A stretch of 64,000 bases of DNA from Streptococcus sp. 68 (lineage in GTDB: Bacteria > Bacillota > Bacilli > Lactobacillales > Streptococcaceae). The notes beneath the pieces were generated by a model. It saw nothing but the letters and a program-made list of their open reading frames with translations. It made no database searches and was not told the origin of the DNA. The DNA lies in assembly GCF_013277415.1 (NCBI RefSeq), contig NZ_VMMX01000005.1:201381-265380 (forward strand). Reading direction: 5' to 3'. A program made the position numbers and the translations under genes. Of this stretch, positions 7,828 through 15,967 are shown piece after piece. Within the stretch, counting starts at the first letter, position 1; each line of letters opens with the position of its first letter.

Positions 7828-8523
7828 ATGTCACTACTAGCATTTGAAAATGTATCCAAATCATATGGAGCAACCCCAGCCCTTGAAAATGTTTCCCTTG
7901 ACATTCCAGCTGGAAAAATTGTCGGTCTCCTTGGGCCAAATGGCTCAGGAAAAACAACCCTGATTAAACTAATCAATGGCCTCTTGCAACCAGATCAAGG
8001 ACGTGTCCTTATCAACGATATGGACCCAAGCCCAGCAACCAAGGCTATCGTAGCTTATTTGCCTGATACCACCTATCTCAATGAGCAAATGAAGGTCAAA
8101 GAAGCCCTAACCTACTTCAAGACCTTCTATAAAGATTTCAATCTGGAACGCGCCCATCATCTACTTGCAGACCTAGGTATTGATGAAAATAGCCGTCTCA
8201 AGAAACTATCAAAAGGGAACAAAGAAAAGGTACAACTGATTTTGGTTATGAGCCGTGATGCTCGTCTCTACGTTTTGGACGAACCCATTGGTGGGGTGGA
8301 CCCAGCAGCCCGTGATTATATCCTCAATACCATTATCAACAACTACTCCCCAACTTCTACCGTTTTGATTTCTACCCACTTGATTTCAGATATCGAGCCA
8401 ATCTTGGATGAAATTGTCTTCCTCAAAGACGGTAAAGTCGTCCGTCAAGGCAATGTAGATGATATTCGCTATGAGTCGGGGGAATCCATTGACCAACTCT
8501 TCCGTCAGGAATTTAAGGCTTAA
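7828..8523 (+). CDS. ABC transporter ATP-binding protein
   Basis: 231 aa. Walker A GPNGSGKTTL near residue 34, signature LSKGNKEKV near 127, Walker B LYVLDEPIGG near 148, and the switch His in STHL. The degenerate signature (KGN rather than GGQ) is typical of the drug/lantibiotic-type NatA-like group. It pairs with the membrane protein at 8540. Substrate unknown; YtrA-linked transporters often respond to cell-wall-active compounds. Confidence 0.93.
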   Translation: MSLLAFENVSKSYGATPALENVSLDIPAGKIVGLLGPNGSGKTTLIKLINGLLQPDQGRVLINDMDPSPATKAIVAYLPDTTYLNEQMKVKEALTYFKTFYKDFNLERAHHLLADLGIDENSRLKKLSKGNKEKVQLILVMSRDARLYVLDEPIGGVDPAARDYILNTIINNYSPTSTVLISTHLISDIEPILDEIVFLKDGKVVRQGNVDDIRYESGESIDQLFRQEFKA

Positions 8524-8539
8524 GCAAAGGAGATTATTT

Positions 8540-9307
8540 ATGTTTTGGAATTTAGTTCGCTACGAATTTAAAAATGTTAACAAGTGGTATTTAGCCCTCT
8601 ACGCTGCTGTGCTAGTCCTTTCTGCCCTTATCGGGATACAAGCACAGACCTATAACAATCTGCCTGTCAAAGAAAGCCAACCTGTTTTACTTACTTTTCT
8701 AGCCCTCGTCTTTGGTGGCTTGATGATTACACTTGGAATTTCAACTCTTTTCTTAATCATTAAACGCTTTAAAGGCAGTGTCTATGACCGACAAGGCTAT
8801 CTGACTTTGACCCTTCCAGTATCTGAACACCATATCATCACAGCCAAACTAGTCGGTGCCTTTATCTGGTCGATGATTAGCACTGCTATCCTAGTTCTAA
8901 GTGCTGTTATTATTGTGACCATAACGGTTCCAGAATGGATCCCTCTTTCTTATGTGATTACATTTGTAGAAACACATCTCCCTCAGATCTTTCTTACAGG
9001 TATATCCTTCCTACTAAATACCATTTCCAGCATCCTCTGCATCTACTTGGCTATTTCCATTGGACAGCTTTTCAATGAATACCGTACAGCACTCGCTGTT
9101 GCAGCCTACATTGGTATCCAAATCGTCATTGGATTTATTGAACTTTTCTTCAATCTTAGTTCTAATTTCTATGTCAATTCACTTGTAGGACTTAATGACC
9201 ATTTCTATATGGGAGCAAGTATAAGTATTGTTGAAGAACTCATTTTCATAGCTATCTTTTACCTCGGAACCTACTATATTTTGAGAAACAAGGTTAATTT
9301 GCAATAG
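8540..9307 (+). CDS. ABC transporter permease of the YtrA-linked system
   Basis: 255 aa from ATG 8540, chosen because CAAAGGAGATTATTT precedes it; the open frame further upstream overlaps the ATPase gene. About six hydrophobic segments: near 20-37, 57-80, 105-130, 145-170, 180-200 and 225-245. Likely forms a channel with two copies of the ATPase. Terminator follows at 9318. Confidence 0.85.
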   Translation: MFWNLVRYEFKNVNKWYLALYAAVLVLSALIGIQAQTYNNLPVKESQPVLLTFLALVFGGLMITLGISTLFLIIKRFKGSVYDRQGYLTLTLPVSEHHIITAKLVGAFIWSMISTAILVLSAVIIVTITVPEWIPLSYVITFVETHLPQIFLTGISFLLNTISSILCIYLAISIGQLFNEYRTALAVAAYIGIQIVIGFIELFFNLSSNFYVNSLVGLNDHFYMGASISIVEELIFIAIFYLGTYYILRNKVNLQ

Positions 9308-9317
9308 TTTCATAATC

Positions 9318-9357
9318 AAAAAGGATAACATCTCATCGCAGAGAGGCTATCCTTTTT
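9318..9357 (+). terminator. Terminator of the GntR-ABC operon
   Basis: AAAAAGGATA (9318-9327) pairs with TATCCTTTTT (9348-9357). Confidence 0.85.
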
Positions 9358-9411
9358 CTTTTATCTCATTTTCTGTCTAACTTTATTTTACAAACGAATC
9401 CTTCTAACCAA

Positions 9412-10266
9412 TTAAATGACAAAATCTGATTTAAAGGTCTTGTTTAATTTCTCTATTGTATCACTATCATTATATTCCTTACATATTCTCATAGCTTTGG
9501 GACATTCTTTTTTACCTAACTCTACTTGATTCGTTTTTATGAGATAAATACCTTTTAAAAAAAGCAAATAATTCTTTTCAAAATAATATCCTTGTCTGGT
9601 CAGTAAATTTTCTAAATCATCTATAAAAAATTGAGCGCTATCTAACAAATTATTTTTTAATAATAATTCTAAATTAAATAAATATAAAGGAATTACTCTA
9701 TGTGTTCCCATATCTGTTTTTAAAAAATGTCGTGTTTTCTTGATTACCGCTCTATATAGTAAGCTTATGGTCTTAGTATTCATAAAAAACACCGAATTAT
9801 AGAAAATTTTCAGTTCATACTCCATCCAATTATCTACAGAAAGCAAGTACTTTATTAACTCATTGCATTTAGATGCATTGTAAGGAAGGTTTGCAAGGCG
9901 ATTAATCTGTTGTTCAGCAATCAATTTTATGTGACAATTGCATAGACTTTTTTCCTGCTTTTGTTTTAGTTCTATTTTCTTTATTAATTCTTGTAACAAA
10001 ATGATATCTGAAGAGTTTACAGCATGTTCTAGTTCTTCAAAAAAGCATTCTTTTTTGGAATAATAGCAATGAACTAATTCTTCAAATTCCGAAAATGATA
10101 TCCCCAGGCGATTTAACAACATGTAAAAATGATCAATAGATAATTTTGTAATCCCATTTTCGAAACGAGAAATAGTTGACTCACTAATCTTATCACAAGC
10201 CAAATCTTTAAGACGAAAATTTTTTGAAATACGAATATCCTTTAAAACTGCTCCAAAATTTTCCAT
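9412..10266 (-). CDS. Second Rgg/MutR-like transcriptional regulator
   Basis: 284 aa from ATG 10266 (MENFGAVL), preceded by GAGGAATAGT; the open frame upstream has no ribosome binding site. XRE helix-turn-helix at residues about 4-60 (VLKDIRISKNFRLKDLACDKISESTISRFENG), then a helical repeat region of the Rgg/MutR kind with many Lys, Asn and Leu. It is divergent from a decayed secreted-protein gene and a choline-binding protein. No obvious short peptide gene is adjacent, so it may be a stand-alone Rgg or may sense a peptide made elsewhere. Confidence 0.85.
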   Translation of the reverse strand: MENFGAVLKDIRISKNFRLKDLACDKISESTISRFENGITKLSIDHFYMLLNRLGISFSEFEELVHCYYSKKECFFEELEHAVNSSDIILLQELIKKIELKQKQEKSLCNCHIKLIAEQQINRLANLPYNASKCNELIKYLLSVDNWMEYELKIFYNSVFFMNTKTISLLYRAVIKKTRHFLKTDMGTHRVIPLYLFNLELLLKNNLLDSAQFFIDDLENLLTRQGYYFEKNYLLFLKGIYLIKTNQVELGKKECPKAMRICKEYNDSDTIEKLNKTFKSDFVI

Positions 10267-10300
10267 ACTATTCCTCTTCCATTTCTGCAAAAAATAAAAC

Positions 10301-10348
10301 CTGTTTTTTTATTTGTGATATGATTATGATTATACAAAAATAAAACAG
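10301..10348. promoter_or_regulatory. Imperfect inverted repeat between rgg-like gene and its divergent neighbour
   Basis: CTGTTTTTTTATTTGT (10301-10316) and ACAAAAATAAAACAG (10334-10348) are imperfect mirror halves flanking the divergent start region; candidate operator for the Rgg-like regulator. Confidence 0.35.
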
Positions 10349-10358
10349 AAAGGACAAT

Positions 10359-10956
10359 ATGATTATGAAAAAAATTTTATTGTAATCAGTTGCTTTACTG
10401 AGCCTAGTGACATCACTATCAGTAAATAGTCCAGTTTCTGCTCAAGAATCTATTTCTCCCAAGTCTTATAGTCACTCTAATGACAGTTGGATTCAATCGA
10501 ATGGTCGTTGGTGGTATAAAACACTAAAAACAAGTGAAACATCAACAAGAGCAGTACCTATTGAAGATGTTAATACTATGTAAAAGTTTTTTAGTAACCA
10601 AAACTTTAGTAAAGTTGTTCGTTTCCCAGATAAAACAAAAGCTGAGATTATTGCAAATATGCAAGAACTATTTAAATCTTCTAGCGAAAGCGATGTGAAC
10701 TATCTTTACTTGTCATGGAGGAAAAAACTGTACGATATCTATTGGTAGCGATAAAACGGTATTTACAGGTTGGGATTCACTTCAAAATGGAATTATTTCG
10801 CCTATGGCAAACACCAATACTAACGGAAAAATCACTTTAGAGGAACTGTATCAATACTCTTATCCTCTAGTCCTTGAAGCTGCATCCAGCAGTAACAAGG
10901 AGCAACATGTATCAATTTATCCAGAAAACAGTCAATTTGTTTTATTTCAAAAATAA
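10359..10956 (+). pseudogene. Decayed secreted caspase-like protein gene
   Basis: AGAAAGGACAAT precedes an ATG at 10359 that opens a signal peptide (basic start, SVALLSLVTSLSVNS, cleavage near SAQE). The frame is broken by TAA at 10383-10385 inside the signal peptide, by TAA at 10581-10583, and by a frameshift near 10720, after which the second frame runs to TAA at 10954-10956. Joined, the pieces read ...SDVNYLYLS-(H)GGKN...IGSDKTVFTG..., the way the His motif of clan CD (caspase-like) peptidases looks, but the Cys part seems missing. GRWWYK near residue 53 resembles a choline-binding repeat. At least three lesions make it a clear pseudogene; the peptidase assignment is tentative. Confidence 0.7.
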
Positions 10957-10968
10957 GGAGTTAAGAAA

Positions 10969-12114
10969 ATGAAAGTATCAAAAAAAATCACATTATTTGG
11001 TTTGTCTTTAGCTGGTCTAGCCTTACTGGCTTTCCCTCATTCAGGAAAGGCCTTCGAGTTGGAAGAAGAATGGGTTATCAAGGGTGGGGTTAAGTATCAA
11101 GATGGCAAAATTCTTCGATTTAACAATGGCCATGAAGTGGATATCAAAGTCTTGGATTTGCCAAAAACTGAGAAAATCGAGTGGACGGTTAGTCTCAATG
11201 GTCAAGATCAGACTATCAATTTCCTAGGTCAAGAAAAGGACAAATCTATGGTCGGTACAGAGGGCCGTTACCTGAATTTCTATGTACCTTATGGCTATAG
11301 AGGAGATATCAAGGTAGAAGCCAAGAGCGGAAATGAAGTAAAGACCTGGTCCACTAAAGTGGTAGATGACGTATATAATGGTGGAAAGAGTGGCTACTAC
11401 CAGATTAAAGAATCAAATGATCAATACACCTACCTTGATACTAAATGGGACTATCAAACCAAGACCTACACTGCTACCTTACCAGAGACTCTCAATGGTC
11501 AAAAAGTCTATGCTTGGGCAGAGGAGTATGGTAGTATTAAACTTGTAAAACCAGGTGCTATCAGTCATAAATATGATGATGGAGGAGTCTTCAGAGAACT
11601 TTATCCGATTGTAAAATCAGAAAGCTGGCTAAATCTAAAAAATAATCAAGGTGAAAAGTGGTACTATCAAAAACAAGGTCAATTGGTTCAAAATGCTTGG
11701 GTTAAGGACAAGGGAACTTGGTACTTTATGAATGATAACGGAGTCATGTTCAATCAAACTTGGCTCTATCAGGGTGGCAACTGGTATGCCTTTAAATCAT
11801 CAGGAGCTATGATTGCTAGTGACTGGCTATATGATAATCACTCTTGGTATTACCTAAAAGACTCAGGTTCTATGGCGACAGGTTGGATCAAAGATAGTGG
11901 ATCTTGGTATTATCTAAACAACTCAGGTTCTATGGCAACAGGCTGGGTGAAAGATAGCGGCTCTTGGTACTACCTAAAAGACTCAGGTGCTATGGCAACA
12001 GGCTGGGTAAAAGATAGTGGATCTTGGTACTACCTCGCTTCATCAGGTAAGATGCTTCACAATACCTACACACCAGATGGCTACTATGTAGATGCCAGTG
12101 GCGCTTGGAAATAA
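10969..12114 (+). CDS. Choline-binding surface protein
   Basis: 381 aa. Signal peptide at 1-29 (MKVSKK, hydrophobic core, SGKA). A unique domain of about 175 aa follows, rich in beta-type alternation (WVIKGGVKYQDGKILRFNNG...). From about residue 215 there are some seven choline-binding repeats of about 20 aa of the type GWVKDSGSWYYLKDSGAMAT, which hold the protein on phosphocholine of teichoic acids; such repeats mark the Mitis group. The last repeats are nearly identical in DNA (11850-12040), so repeat number can change by recombination. It starts 12 bases after the pseudogene, with AAGGAGTTAAGAAA before the ATG. The function of the N-terminal domain is unknown. Confidence 0.93.
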   Translation: MKVSKKITLFGLSLAGLALLAFPHSGKAFELEEEWVIKGGVKYQDGKILRFNNGHEVDIKVLDLPKTEKIEWTVSLNGQDQTINFLGQEKDKSMVGTEGRYLNFYVPYGYRGDIKVEAKSGNEVKTWSTKVVDDVYNGGKSGYYQIKESNDQYTYLDTKWDYQTKTYTATLPETLNGQKVYAWAEEYGSIKLVKPGAISHKYDDGGVFRELYPIVKSESWLNLKNNQGEKWYYQKQGQLVQNAWVKDKGTWYFMNDNGVMFNQTWLYQGGNWYAFKSSGAMIASDWLYDNHSWYYLKDSGSMATGWIKDSGSWYYLNNSGSMATGWVKDSGSWYYLKDSGAMATGWVKDSGSWYYLASSGKMLHNTYTPDGYYVDASGAWK

Positions 12115-12203
12115 TCTAAAGTACACATTTTATTCCATCAGCTATTAGTGTACATACTCAGACTAAATGTTATCAGATATGCAAGAAAAATCTAGATAAT
12201 AAT

Positions 12204-12250
12204 ACAAAAAGCGAATCGAAACAATGAACTCTGTTTTGTTCGCTTTTTGT
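12204..12250 (+). terminator. Terminator after the choline-binding protein gene
   Basis: ACAAAAAGCGAA (12204-12215) pairs with TTCGCTTTTTGT (12239-12250). The core (AAAAAGCGAA...TTGTTCGCTTTTT) is shared with the hairpin inside the repeat at 55972-56131. Confidence 0.85.
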
Positions 12251-12390
12251 TTCAATCTGTGTCATTACGATATTTTCATTTAATTGTATATCCCCAAAAA
12301 ATTTACATTTTTATATGAAGTATTTAATAAAAAGGAGTATAATGACTTTAAAACTAATTACATGTATATCGATAGGGAGGTCAACTCTTT

Positions 12391-13938
12391 ATGCTGAGAA
12401 GATTTGTTACTAAGAAACACCTCATACTTTACTTCTTTTCTATTGCGATTACTTGGCTGGAAGCAATTATCACACCAGCCCTTGTTCAGAATATTGTTAC
12501 CAGTTTTACCAATCAAGAGCTAGGCCTTCTTTGGAAAGTTTTGATTTTGGGAATCCTTGGAAACCTCATCCTCTTACTAGGCTTAGCTGGGAAACGCTAT
12601 TACTACGCTCGTTTGATTACTGACTTCAAATATGGAATCAAGAGTGCTATTTTCAAGCGATTTTTAAACAGTTATGAGATTGATGAAAAGGATATTTTGT
12701 CCGACCTAGAAAATGACGTCAAGCAACTAGAAGAAAGCTATATTGAGCCAACGGTCATCATCATTTCTTCTCTTGGCTTCACAACTGTGTCCATTCTCTA
12801 TGCCCTATGGACTAATTTTTACCTAGGCTTGATTTTCATCCTCTTCTACTCCTTTCCTGTACTCTGCAGTGCTATCGGATCAAAGCGTTTGGACTCACTT
12901 TCTGAAAAGCGGTCCACTGTTAACCAGAGCTACTTAGCAAGCTTGACAAATTTTATTGGTGGTAGCCAACAAATTCGCCATTATCAGGGACAAGACTACT
13001 TTTTTACTCGCTACCAAAAACAATTACAAACCAGTCTAGATGCCGAAATCAACTATGAAAAACAACGCACTTTAAACAGTCTCTTGATCAATAGCATCGA
13101 TGCCTTTTGTTCTGTCACACCAATCGTCATCGGTGGCTTTATGACCTACTATAATTATTTAGATGCGGCGAGTTTTGTGGCTATCTATCTAGTTTCCCAT
13201 AATATCGGCTATCAATTCCAAGAGTTGGCTTACTTTACCAACACCCGAAAAGCGACTCGAACTCTTCTCAACAAATACCAAAAACTTTTGAACCAGTCTG
13301 ATCCCATCTCGCCTAGAAGCATAGAAAATATTTTCCCTATCCAACTTGACACCATCTTCCTTGAAAAAGAGGGGAATAGCCTCTTGTCTCCGATTTCCAT
13401 ACACATCAAGCAAGGAGAAAAAATTGCCATTATCGGGGAAAGTGGCTCTGGTAAAACAACCCTGCTCAATATCATTCATGGAGAAGAGACACCAACAAGT
13501 GGTCAGATTAGCTTTGCTGGTCAGAACCTGTCACGTCAAGAAATCACAAGTATTAGTTCCTATATTCTCCAAGATAGCCATTGCTTTGACACGCTATCTC
13601 TGGAAGACAATATCCTTCTAGGACTGGATAAAAATCCAGAGACTTTAAATCATATCCTCAAAAAAACAGGATTAGAACATTTGAAAAATCGACCCCTCAG
13701 CAATGATAGTCTATCTGGTGGCGAGAAACAACGCCTAGAAATCGCTCGCGCCCTCTACCATGATAGCCAACTCATCTTAGCAGATGAGATTAAGGCCAAT
13801 CTTGACTCGGAAAATAGCAGAAAAATTAGCGACTTGCTCTTCTCCCTACCTCAAACAGTCATTGAAGTCATTCACCACTACACGGAAGAAGACTTAAAAC
13901 ACTACGACCAAGTCATTCACTTAAGCAAAGAAAAGTAA
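12391..13938 (+). CDS. ABC exporter, fused membrane and ATPase domains
   Basis: 515 aa, shorter than the usual 570-600 for this class. Membrane domain to about residue 290 with five or six hydrophobic helices, then an ATPase domain: Walker A GESGSGKTTL near 352, signature LSGGEKQR near 444, Walker B LILADEIKANLD near 466. Start chosen at ATG 12391 after GGGAGGTCAACTCTTT. A TATAAT at 12338-12343 may be its -10. Substrate unknown; peptides, lipids or drugs are all possible. It stands alone, followed by a BOX element. Confidence 0.88.
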   Translation: MLRRFVTKKHLILYFFSIAITWLEAIITPALVQNIVTSFTNQELGLLWKVLILGILGNLILLLGLAGKRYYYARLITDFKYGIKSAIFKRFLNSYEIDEKDILSDLENDVKQLEESYIEPTVIIISSLGFTTVSILYALWTNFYLGLIFILFYSFPVLCSAIGSKRLDSLSEKRSTVNQSYLASLTNFIGGSQQIRHYQGQDYFFTRYQKQLQTSLDAEINYEKQRTLNSLLINSIDAFCSVTPIVIGGFMTYYNYLDAASFVAIYLVSHNIGYQFQELAYFTNTRKATRTLLNKYQKLLNQSDPISPRSIENIFPIQLDTIFLEKEGNSLLSPISIHIKQGEKIAIIGESGSGKTTLLNIIHGEETPTSGQISFAGQNLSRQEITSISSYILQDSHCFDTLSLEDNILLGLDKNPETLNHILKKTGLEHLKNRPLSNDSLSGGEKQRLEIARALYHDSQLILADEIKANLDSENSRKISDLLFSLPQTVIEVIHHYTEEDLKHYDQVIHLSKEK

Positions 13939-14046
13939 TATTCTTCGAAAATCGCTTCAAACTATGTCAGTTTGACCTACAACCCCAATACTTTGTTTTG
14001 AGCAACATGCAGCTGACTTCCTAGTTTGTTCTTTAATTTTCATTAT
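13939..14046 (+). repeat. BOX element (A and C modules, diverged)
   Basis: Starts ATTCTTCGAAAATCGCTTC (boxA-like) and ends CTAGTTTGTTCTTTAATTTT (boxC-like), with the boxA interior partly lost. These interspersed repeats of about 100 bp or more are typical of S. pneumoniae and close relatives. It begins right after the stop codon of the ABC exporter. Confidence 0.8.
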
Positions 14047-14061
14047 CCCTTATGCATTTGC

Positions 14062-14089
14062 TTGAAATTTTCTGAAAAAAGAGTAAACT
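14062..14089 (+). promoter_or_regulatory. Candidate lrgAB promoter
   Basis: TTGAAA (14062-14067), 16 bases, TAAACT (14084-14089), 33 bases before the lrgA start, just downstream of the BOX element. Confidence 0.45.
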
Positions 14090-14121
14090 GGTATGCAGAA
14101 ATCTATTTCGTGGAGTTTAGG

Positions 14122-14496
14122 ATGAAATTATATGTTCAATTAATGATTCTCTTTGTGATTTCTCTAATCGGAGAGGGGATTTCCAGTTTCTTTCATTTGC
14201 CTATCCCAGGCAGTATTATCGGTTTGATTATTCTCTTTCTAGCCCTACAATTCAAGTGGCTGAGAACCAGGCATGTCAACATGGTGGGGAATTTCTTGCT
14301 GGCCAATATGACCATTCTCTTTTTGCCACCAGCAGTGGGAATCATGGAAAAGTTTGATGTGATTGCTCCCTATCTTTTGCCCATTGTTTTGATTGTCTTT
14401 TTTGCAGCTGTTATCAATATTATCCTTATTGCCTTGGTCGTTCAGTTTATCAAGAGACGATTTGAGGGAGATTATGAGAAAGGAGATGCCAAATGA
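14122..14496 (+). CDS. lrgA: Holin-like protein LrgA/CidA
   Basis: 124 aa from ATG 14122 (GTGGAGTTTAGG upstream); the longer open frame overlaps the promoter. Four hydrophobic helices, with the family's early PIPGSIIGLIILFLAL motif and a basic C-terminus (KRRFEGDYEKGDAK). LrgA/CidA proteins influence murein hydrolase activity, lysis and, in several species, pyruvate or lactate transport. The stop overlaps the lrgB start by four bases. Confidence 0.93.
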   Translation: MKLYVQLMILFVISLIGEGISSFFHLPIPGSIIGLIILFLALQFKWLRTRHVNMVGNFLLANMTILFLPPAVGIMEKFDVIAPYLLPIVLIVFFAAVINIILIALVVQFIKRRFEGDYEKGDAK

Positions 14497-15188
14497 GTGA
14501 ATTTGTTTCCAATCCCCTATTTGGGCTTGCCCTATCTATCCTAGCTTATCTAGTGGGAATGTTGATTTACAGACGTTTTCCCCATCCTTTGACAACGCCC
14601 TTGCTTTTGTCAGCTGTTTTCATTATCATCTTTCTAAAGGTGACAGGTATTTCTTACCAAGATTACTACCAAGGTGGGGTTTATTTGAACAACTTGATTG
14701 TCCCATCGACTGTTGCTCTAGGGATTCCGCTTTACAGGAGTTTTCACTTGATGAAGCACCACGCTCGGAGTATTCTCTTTGGTAGTCTGCTAGCGGTAGT
14801 TGTCAATACCTCTTTCACAGCTCTTGTAGCGAAAATATTTGGCATGGACTTTTTCCTAGCTATTTCTCTCTTTCCCAAGTCAGTGACAACCGCCATGGCA
14901 GTGGGAATCACAGAAAAATTGCAAGGTCTGACCACTGTGACCTTGGTGGTAGTAGTGGCAACTGGGATTTTAACCAGTGTCGTCGGCCCAACCCTTTTGA
15001 AGTGGTTGAAAATTGACGACCCAGTAGCTGTTGGTCTTTCCCTTGGAGGAACAGGCCATGCAGTTGGAACAGGAACAGCCTTCCGATACGGCTCTGTAGC
15101 AGGAGCCATGGGTGGTTTGGCTATCGGTGTCACCGGTATTCTCTATGTCTTTGTCAGCCCTATCGTAGCCAGTTTGATATTGAGTTAA
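14493..15188 (+). CDS. lrgB: LrgB-family membrane protein
   Basis: 231 aa, usual length. Several helices with the conserved FPKSVTTAMAVGITEKLQG segment and the GGTGHAVGTGTAFRYG motif of LrgB/CidB. Works with LrgA; overlaps it by four bases (ATGAGTG). Confidence 0.95.
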   Translation: MSEFVSNPLFGLALSILAYLVGMLIYRRFPHPLTTPLLLSAVFIIIFLKVTGISYQDYYQGGVYLNNLIVPSTVALGIPLYRSFHLMKHHARSILFGSLLAVVVNTSFTALVAKIFGMDFFLAISLFPKSVTTAMAVGITEKLQGLTTVTLVVVVATGILTSVVGPTLLKWLKIDDPVAVGLSLGGTGHAVGTGTAFRYGSVAGAMGGLAIGVTGILYVFVSPIVASLILS

Positions 15189-15506
15189 AAAGCAAGGAAT
15201 TCGAGCAATCTCATTATGGTAGTGACATGGGGGTCTAACTTCTCATATTTATACGTTTCTCCAATCAGTTAGTTGATTACAATCGAGATTTTCTATACTC
15301 TCCTTATAAGATTTTCGCATAAGATGAGACAGCACACGCTGAAGACGTCTATGTTATTTAGATTTAATGCAATCTTTTCAAAAAGTTTTGATAATCTATA
15401 TTTCTTATTTATTTTAGTTGATTTCATATCACTATACTATAATGCTTATCCAAATGATGACACTATCAAAACACCCTATTATTGGATGCTTACGAAACAG
15501 ATTTTT
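15189..15506. other. Intergenic stretch without a supported gene
   Basis: AT-rich spacer after lrgB. It contains a plus-strand open frame that runs into the BOX element and a 44-codon minus frame (15293-15427), neither with a ribosome binding site. It may hold the remains of a small gene. Confidence 0.4.
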
Positions 15507-15632
15507 ATACTCTTCAAACCACATCAGCTTGTCCTTAGTGTGTATATGTTACTGACTTGGTCAGTTCCTCAACCTCAAAACTATGTTTCGAGGAGCCTTC
15601 CGCTAACTTCCCAGTCTGATTTTCATTGACTA
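15507..15632 (+). repeat. BOX element (boxA shortened)
   Basis: ATACTCTTCAAACCACATCAG at the left lacks the CGAAAATCT piece of boxA; then TATATGTTACTGACTTGGTC and CAACCTCAAAACTATGTTTC follow and it ends in GATTTTCATTGACTAT. Orientation as for the copy at 13939. Confidence 0.75.
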
Positions 15633-15653
15633 TTAACGATACTTTATCACATA

Positions 15654-15735
15654 AAGAGGCTGGATGAAAAGTCTTCACAATCAAAAAATGCATACTATCA
15701 GGTCTTAAAAAATCCTGGTAGTATGCGTTTTTTAT
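15654..15735 (+). repeat. Truncated GAGGCTGG-type repeat with a long hairpin
   Basis: AAGAGGCTGGATGAAAA resembles the inverted end of the element at 55972-56131. It is followed by a strong hairpin, AATGCATACTATCAGG against CCTGGTAGTATGCGTT, with a T-run (to about 15735). No matching right end was found, so this copy looks truncated by the RUP-like element next to it. The hairpin could terminate lrgAB transcription. Confidence 0.5.
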
Positions 15736-15756
15736 GAGCTGACTTATTTCCTTTCA

Positions 15757-15866
15757 CTATATCGCAAAATGAAATAAGAACGGAACGATGAGATTTTGGA
15801 ATTCAAATCAATTCATAAGAATGTTTTAGAAGCAATATTATCCTAGTCCAGATTCAGTTCACTATA
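15757..15866. repeat. Second RUP-like element (decayed)
   Basis: About 110 bp, left end CTATATCGCAAAATGAAATA, right end GATTCAGTTCACTATAC; shares AATGTTTTAxAAG and the CACTATAC end with 2117-2222. Confidence 0.4.
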
Positions 15867-15940
15867 CAATTGAGTTTTCAAGCAACCTGTTTACATAATG
15901 TGTGCATAATTAGGTTCGTGATTCCACTCTTTTTATCTCT

Positions 15941-15964
15941 AAAAAACCTCGCTTTCGCGAGGCT
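15941..15964 (-). terminator. Terminator of the NatAB-like operon
   Basis: CCTCGC (15947-15952) and GCGAGG (15957-15962) around a TTTC loop, with a T-run when read leftward; directly after the permease stop. Confidence 0.85.
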
Positions 15965-15967
15965 CTT

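Noticed and set aside
15293..15427. 44-codon minus-strand ORF
   Set aside because: No Shine-Dalgarno before the ATG and no recognisable sequence.
15273..15629. 118-codon plus-strand ORF after lrgB
   Set aside because: No ribosome binding site, runs into a BOX element and reads as random AT-rich translation.
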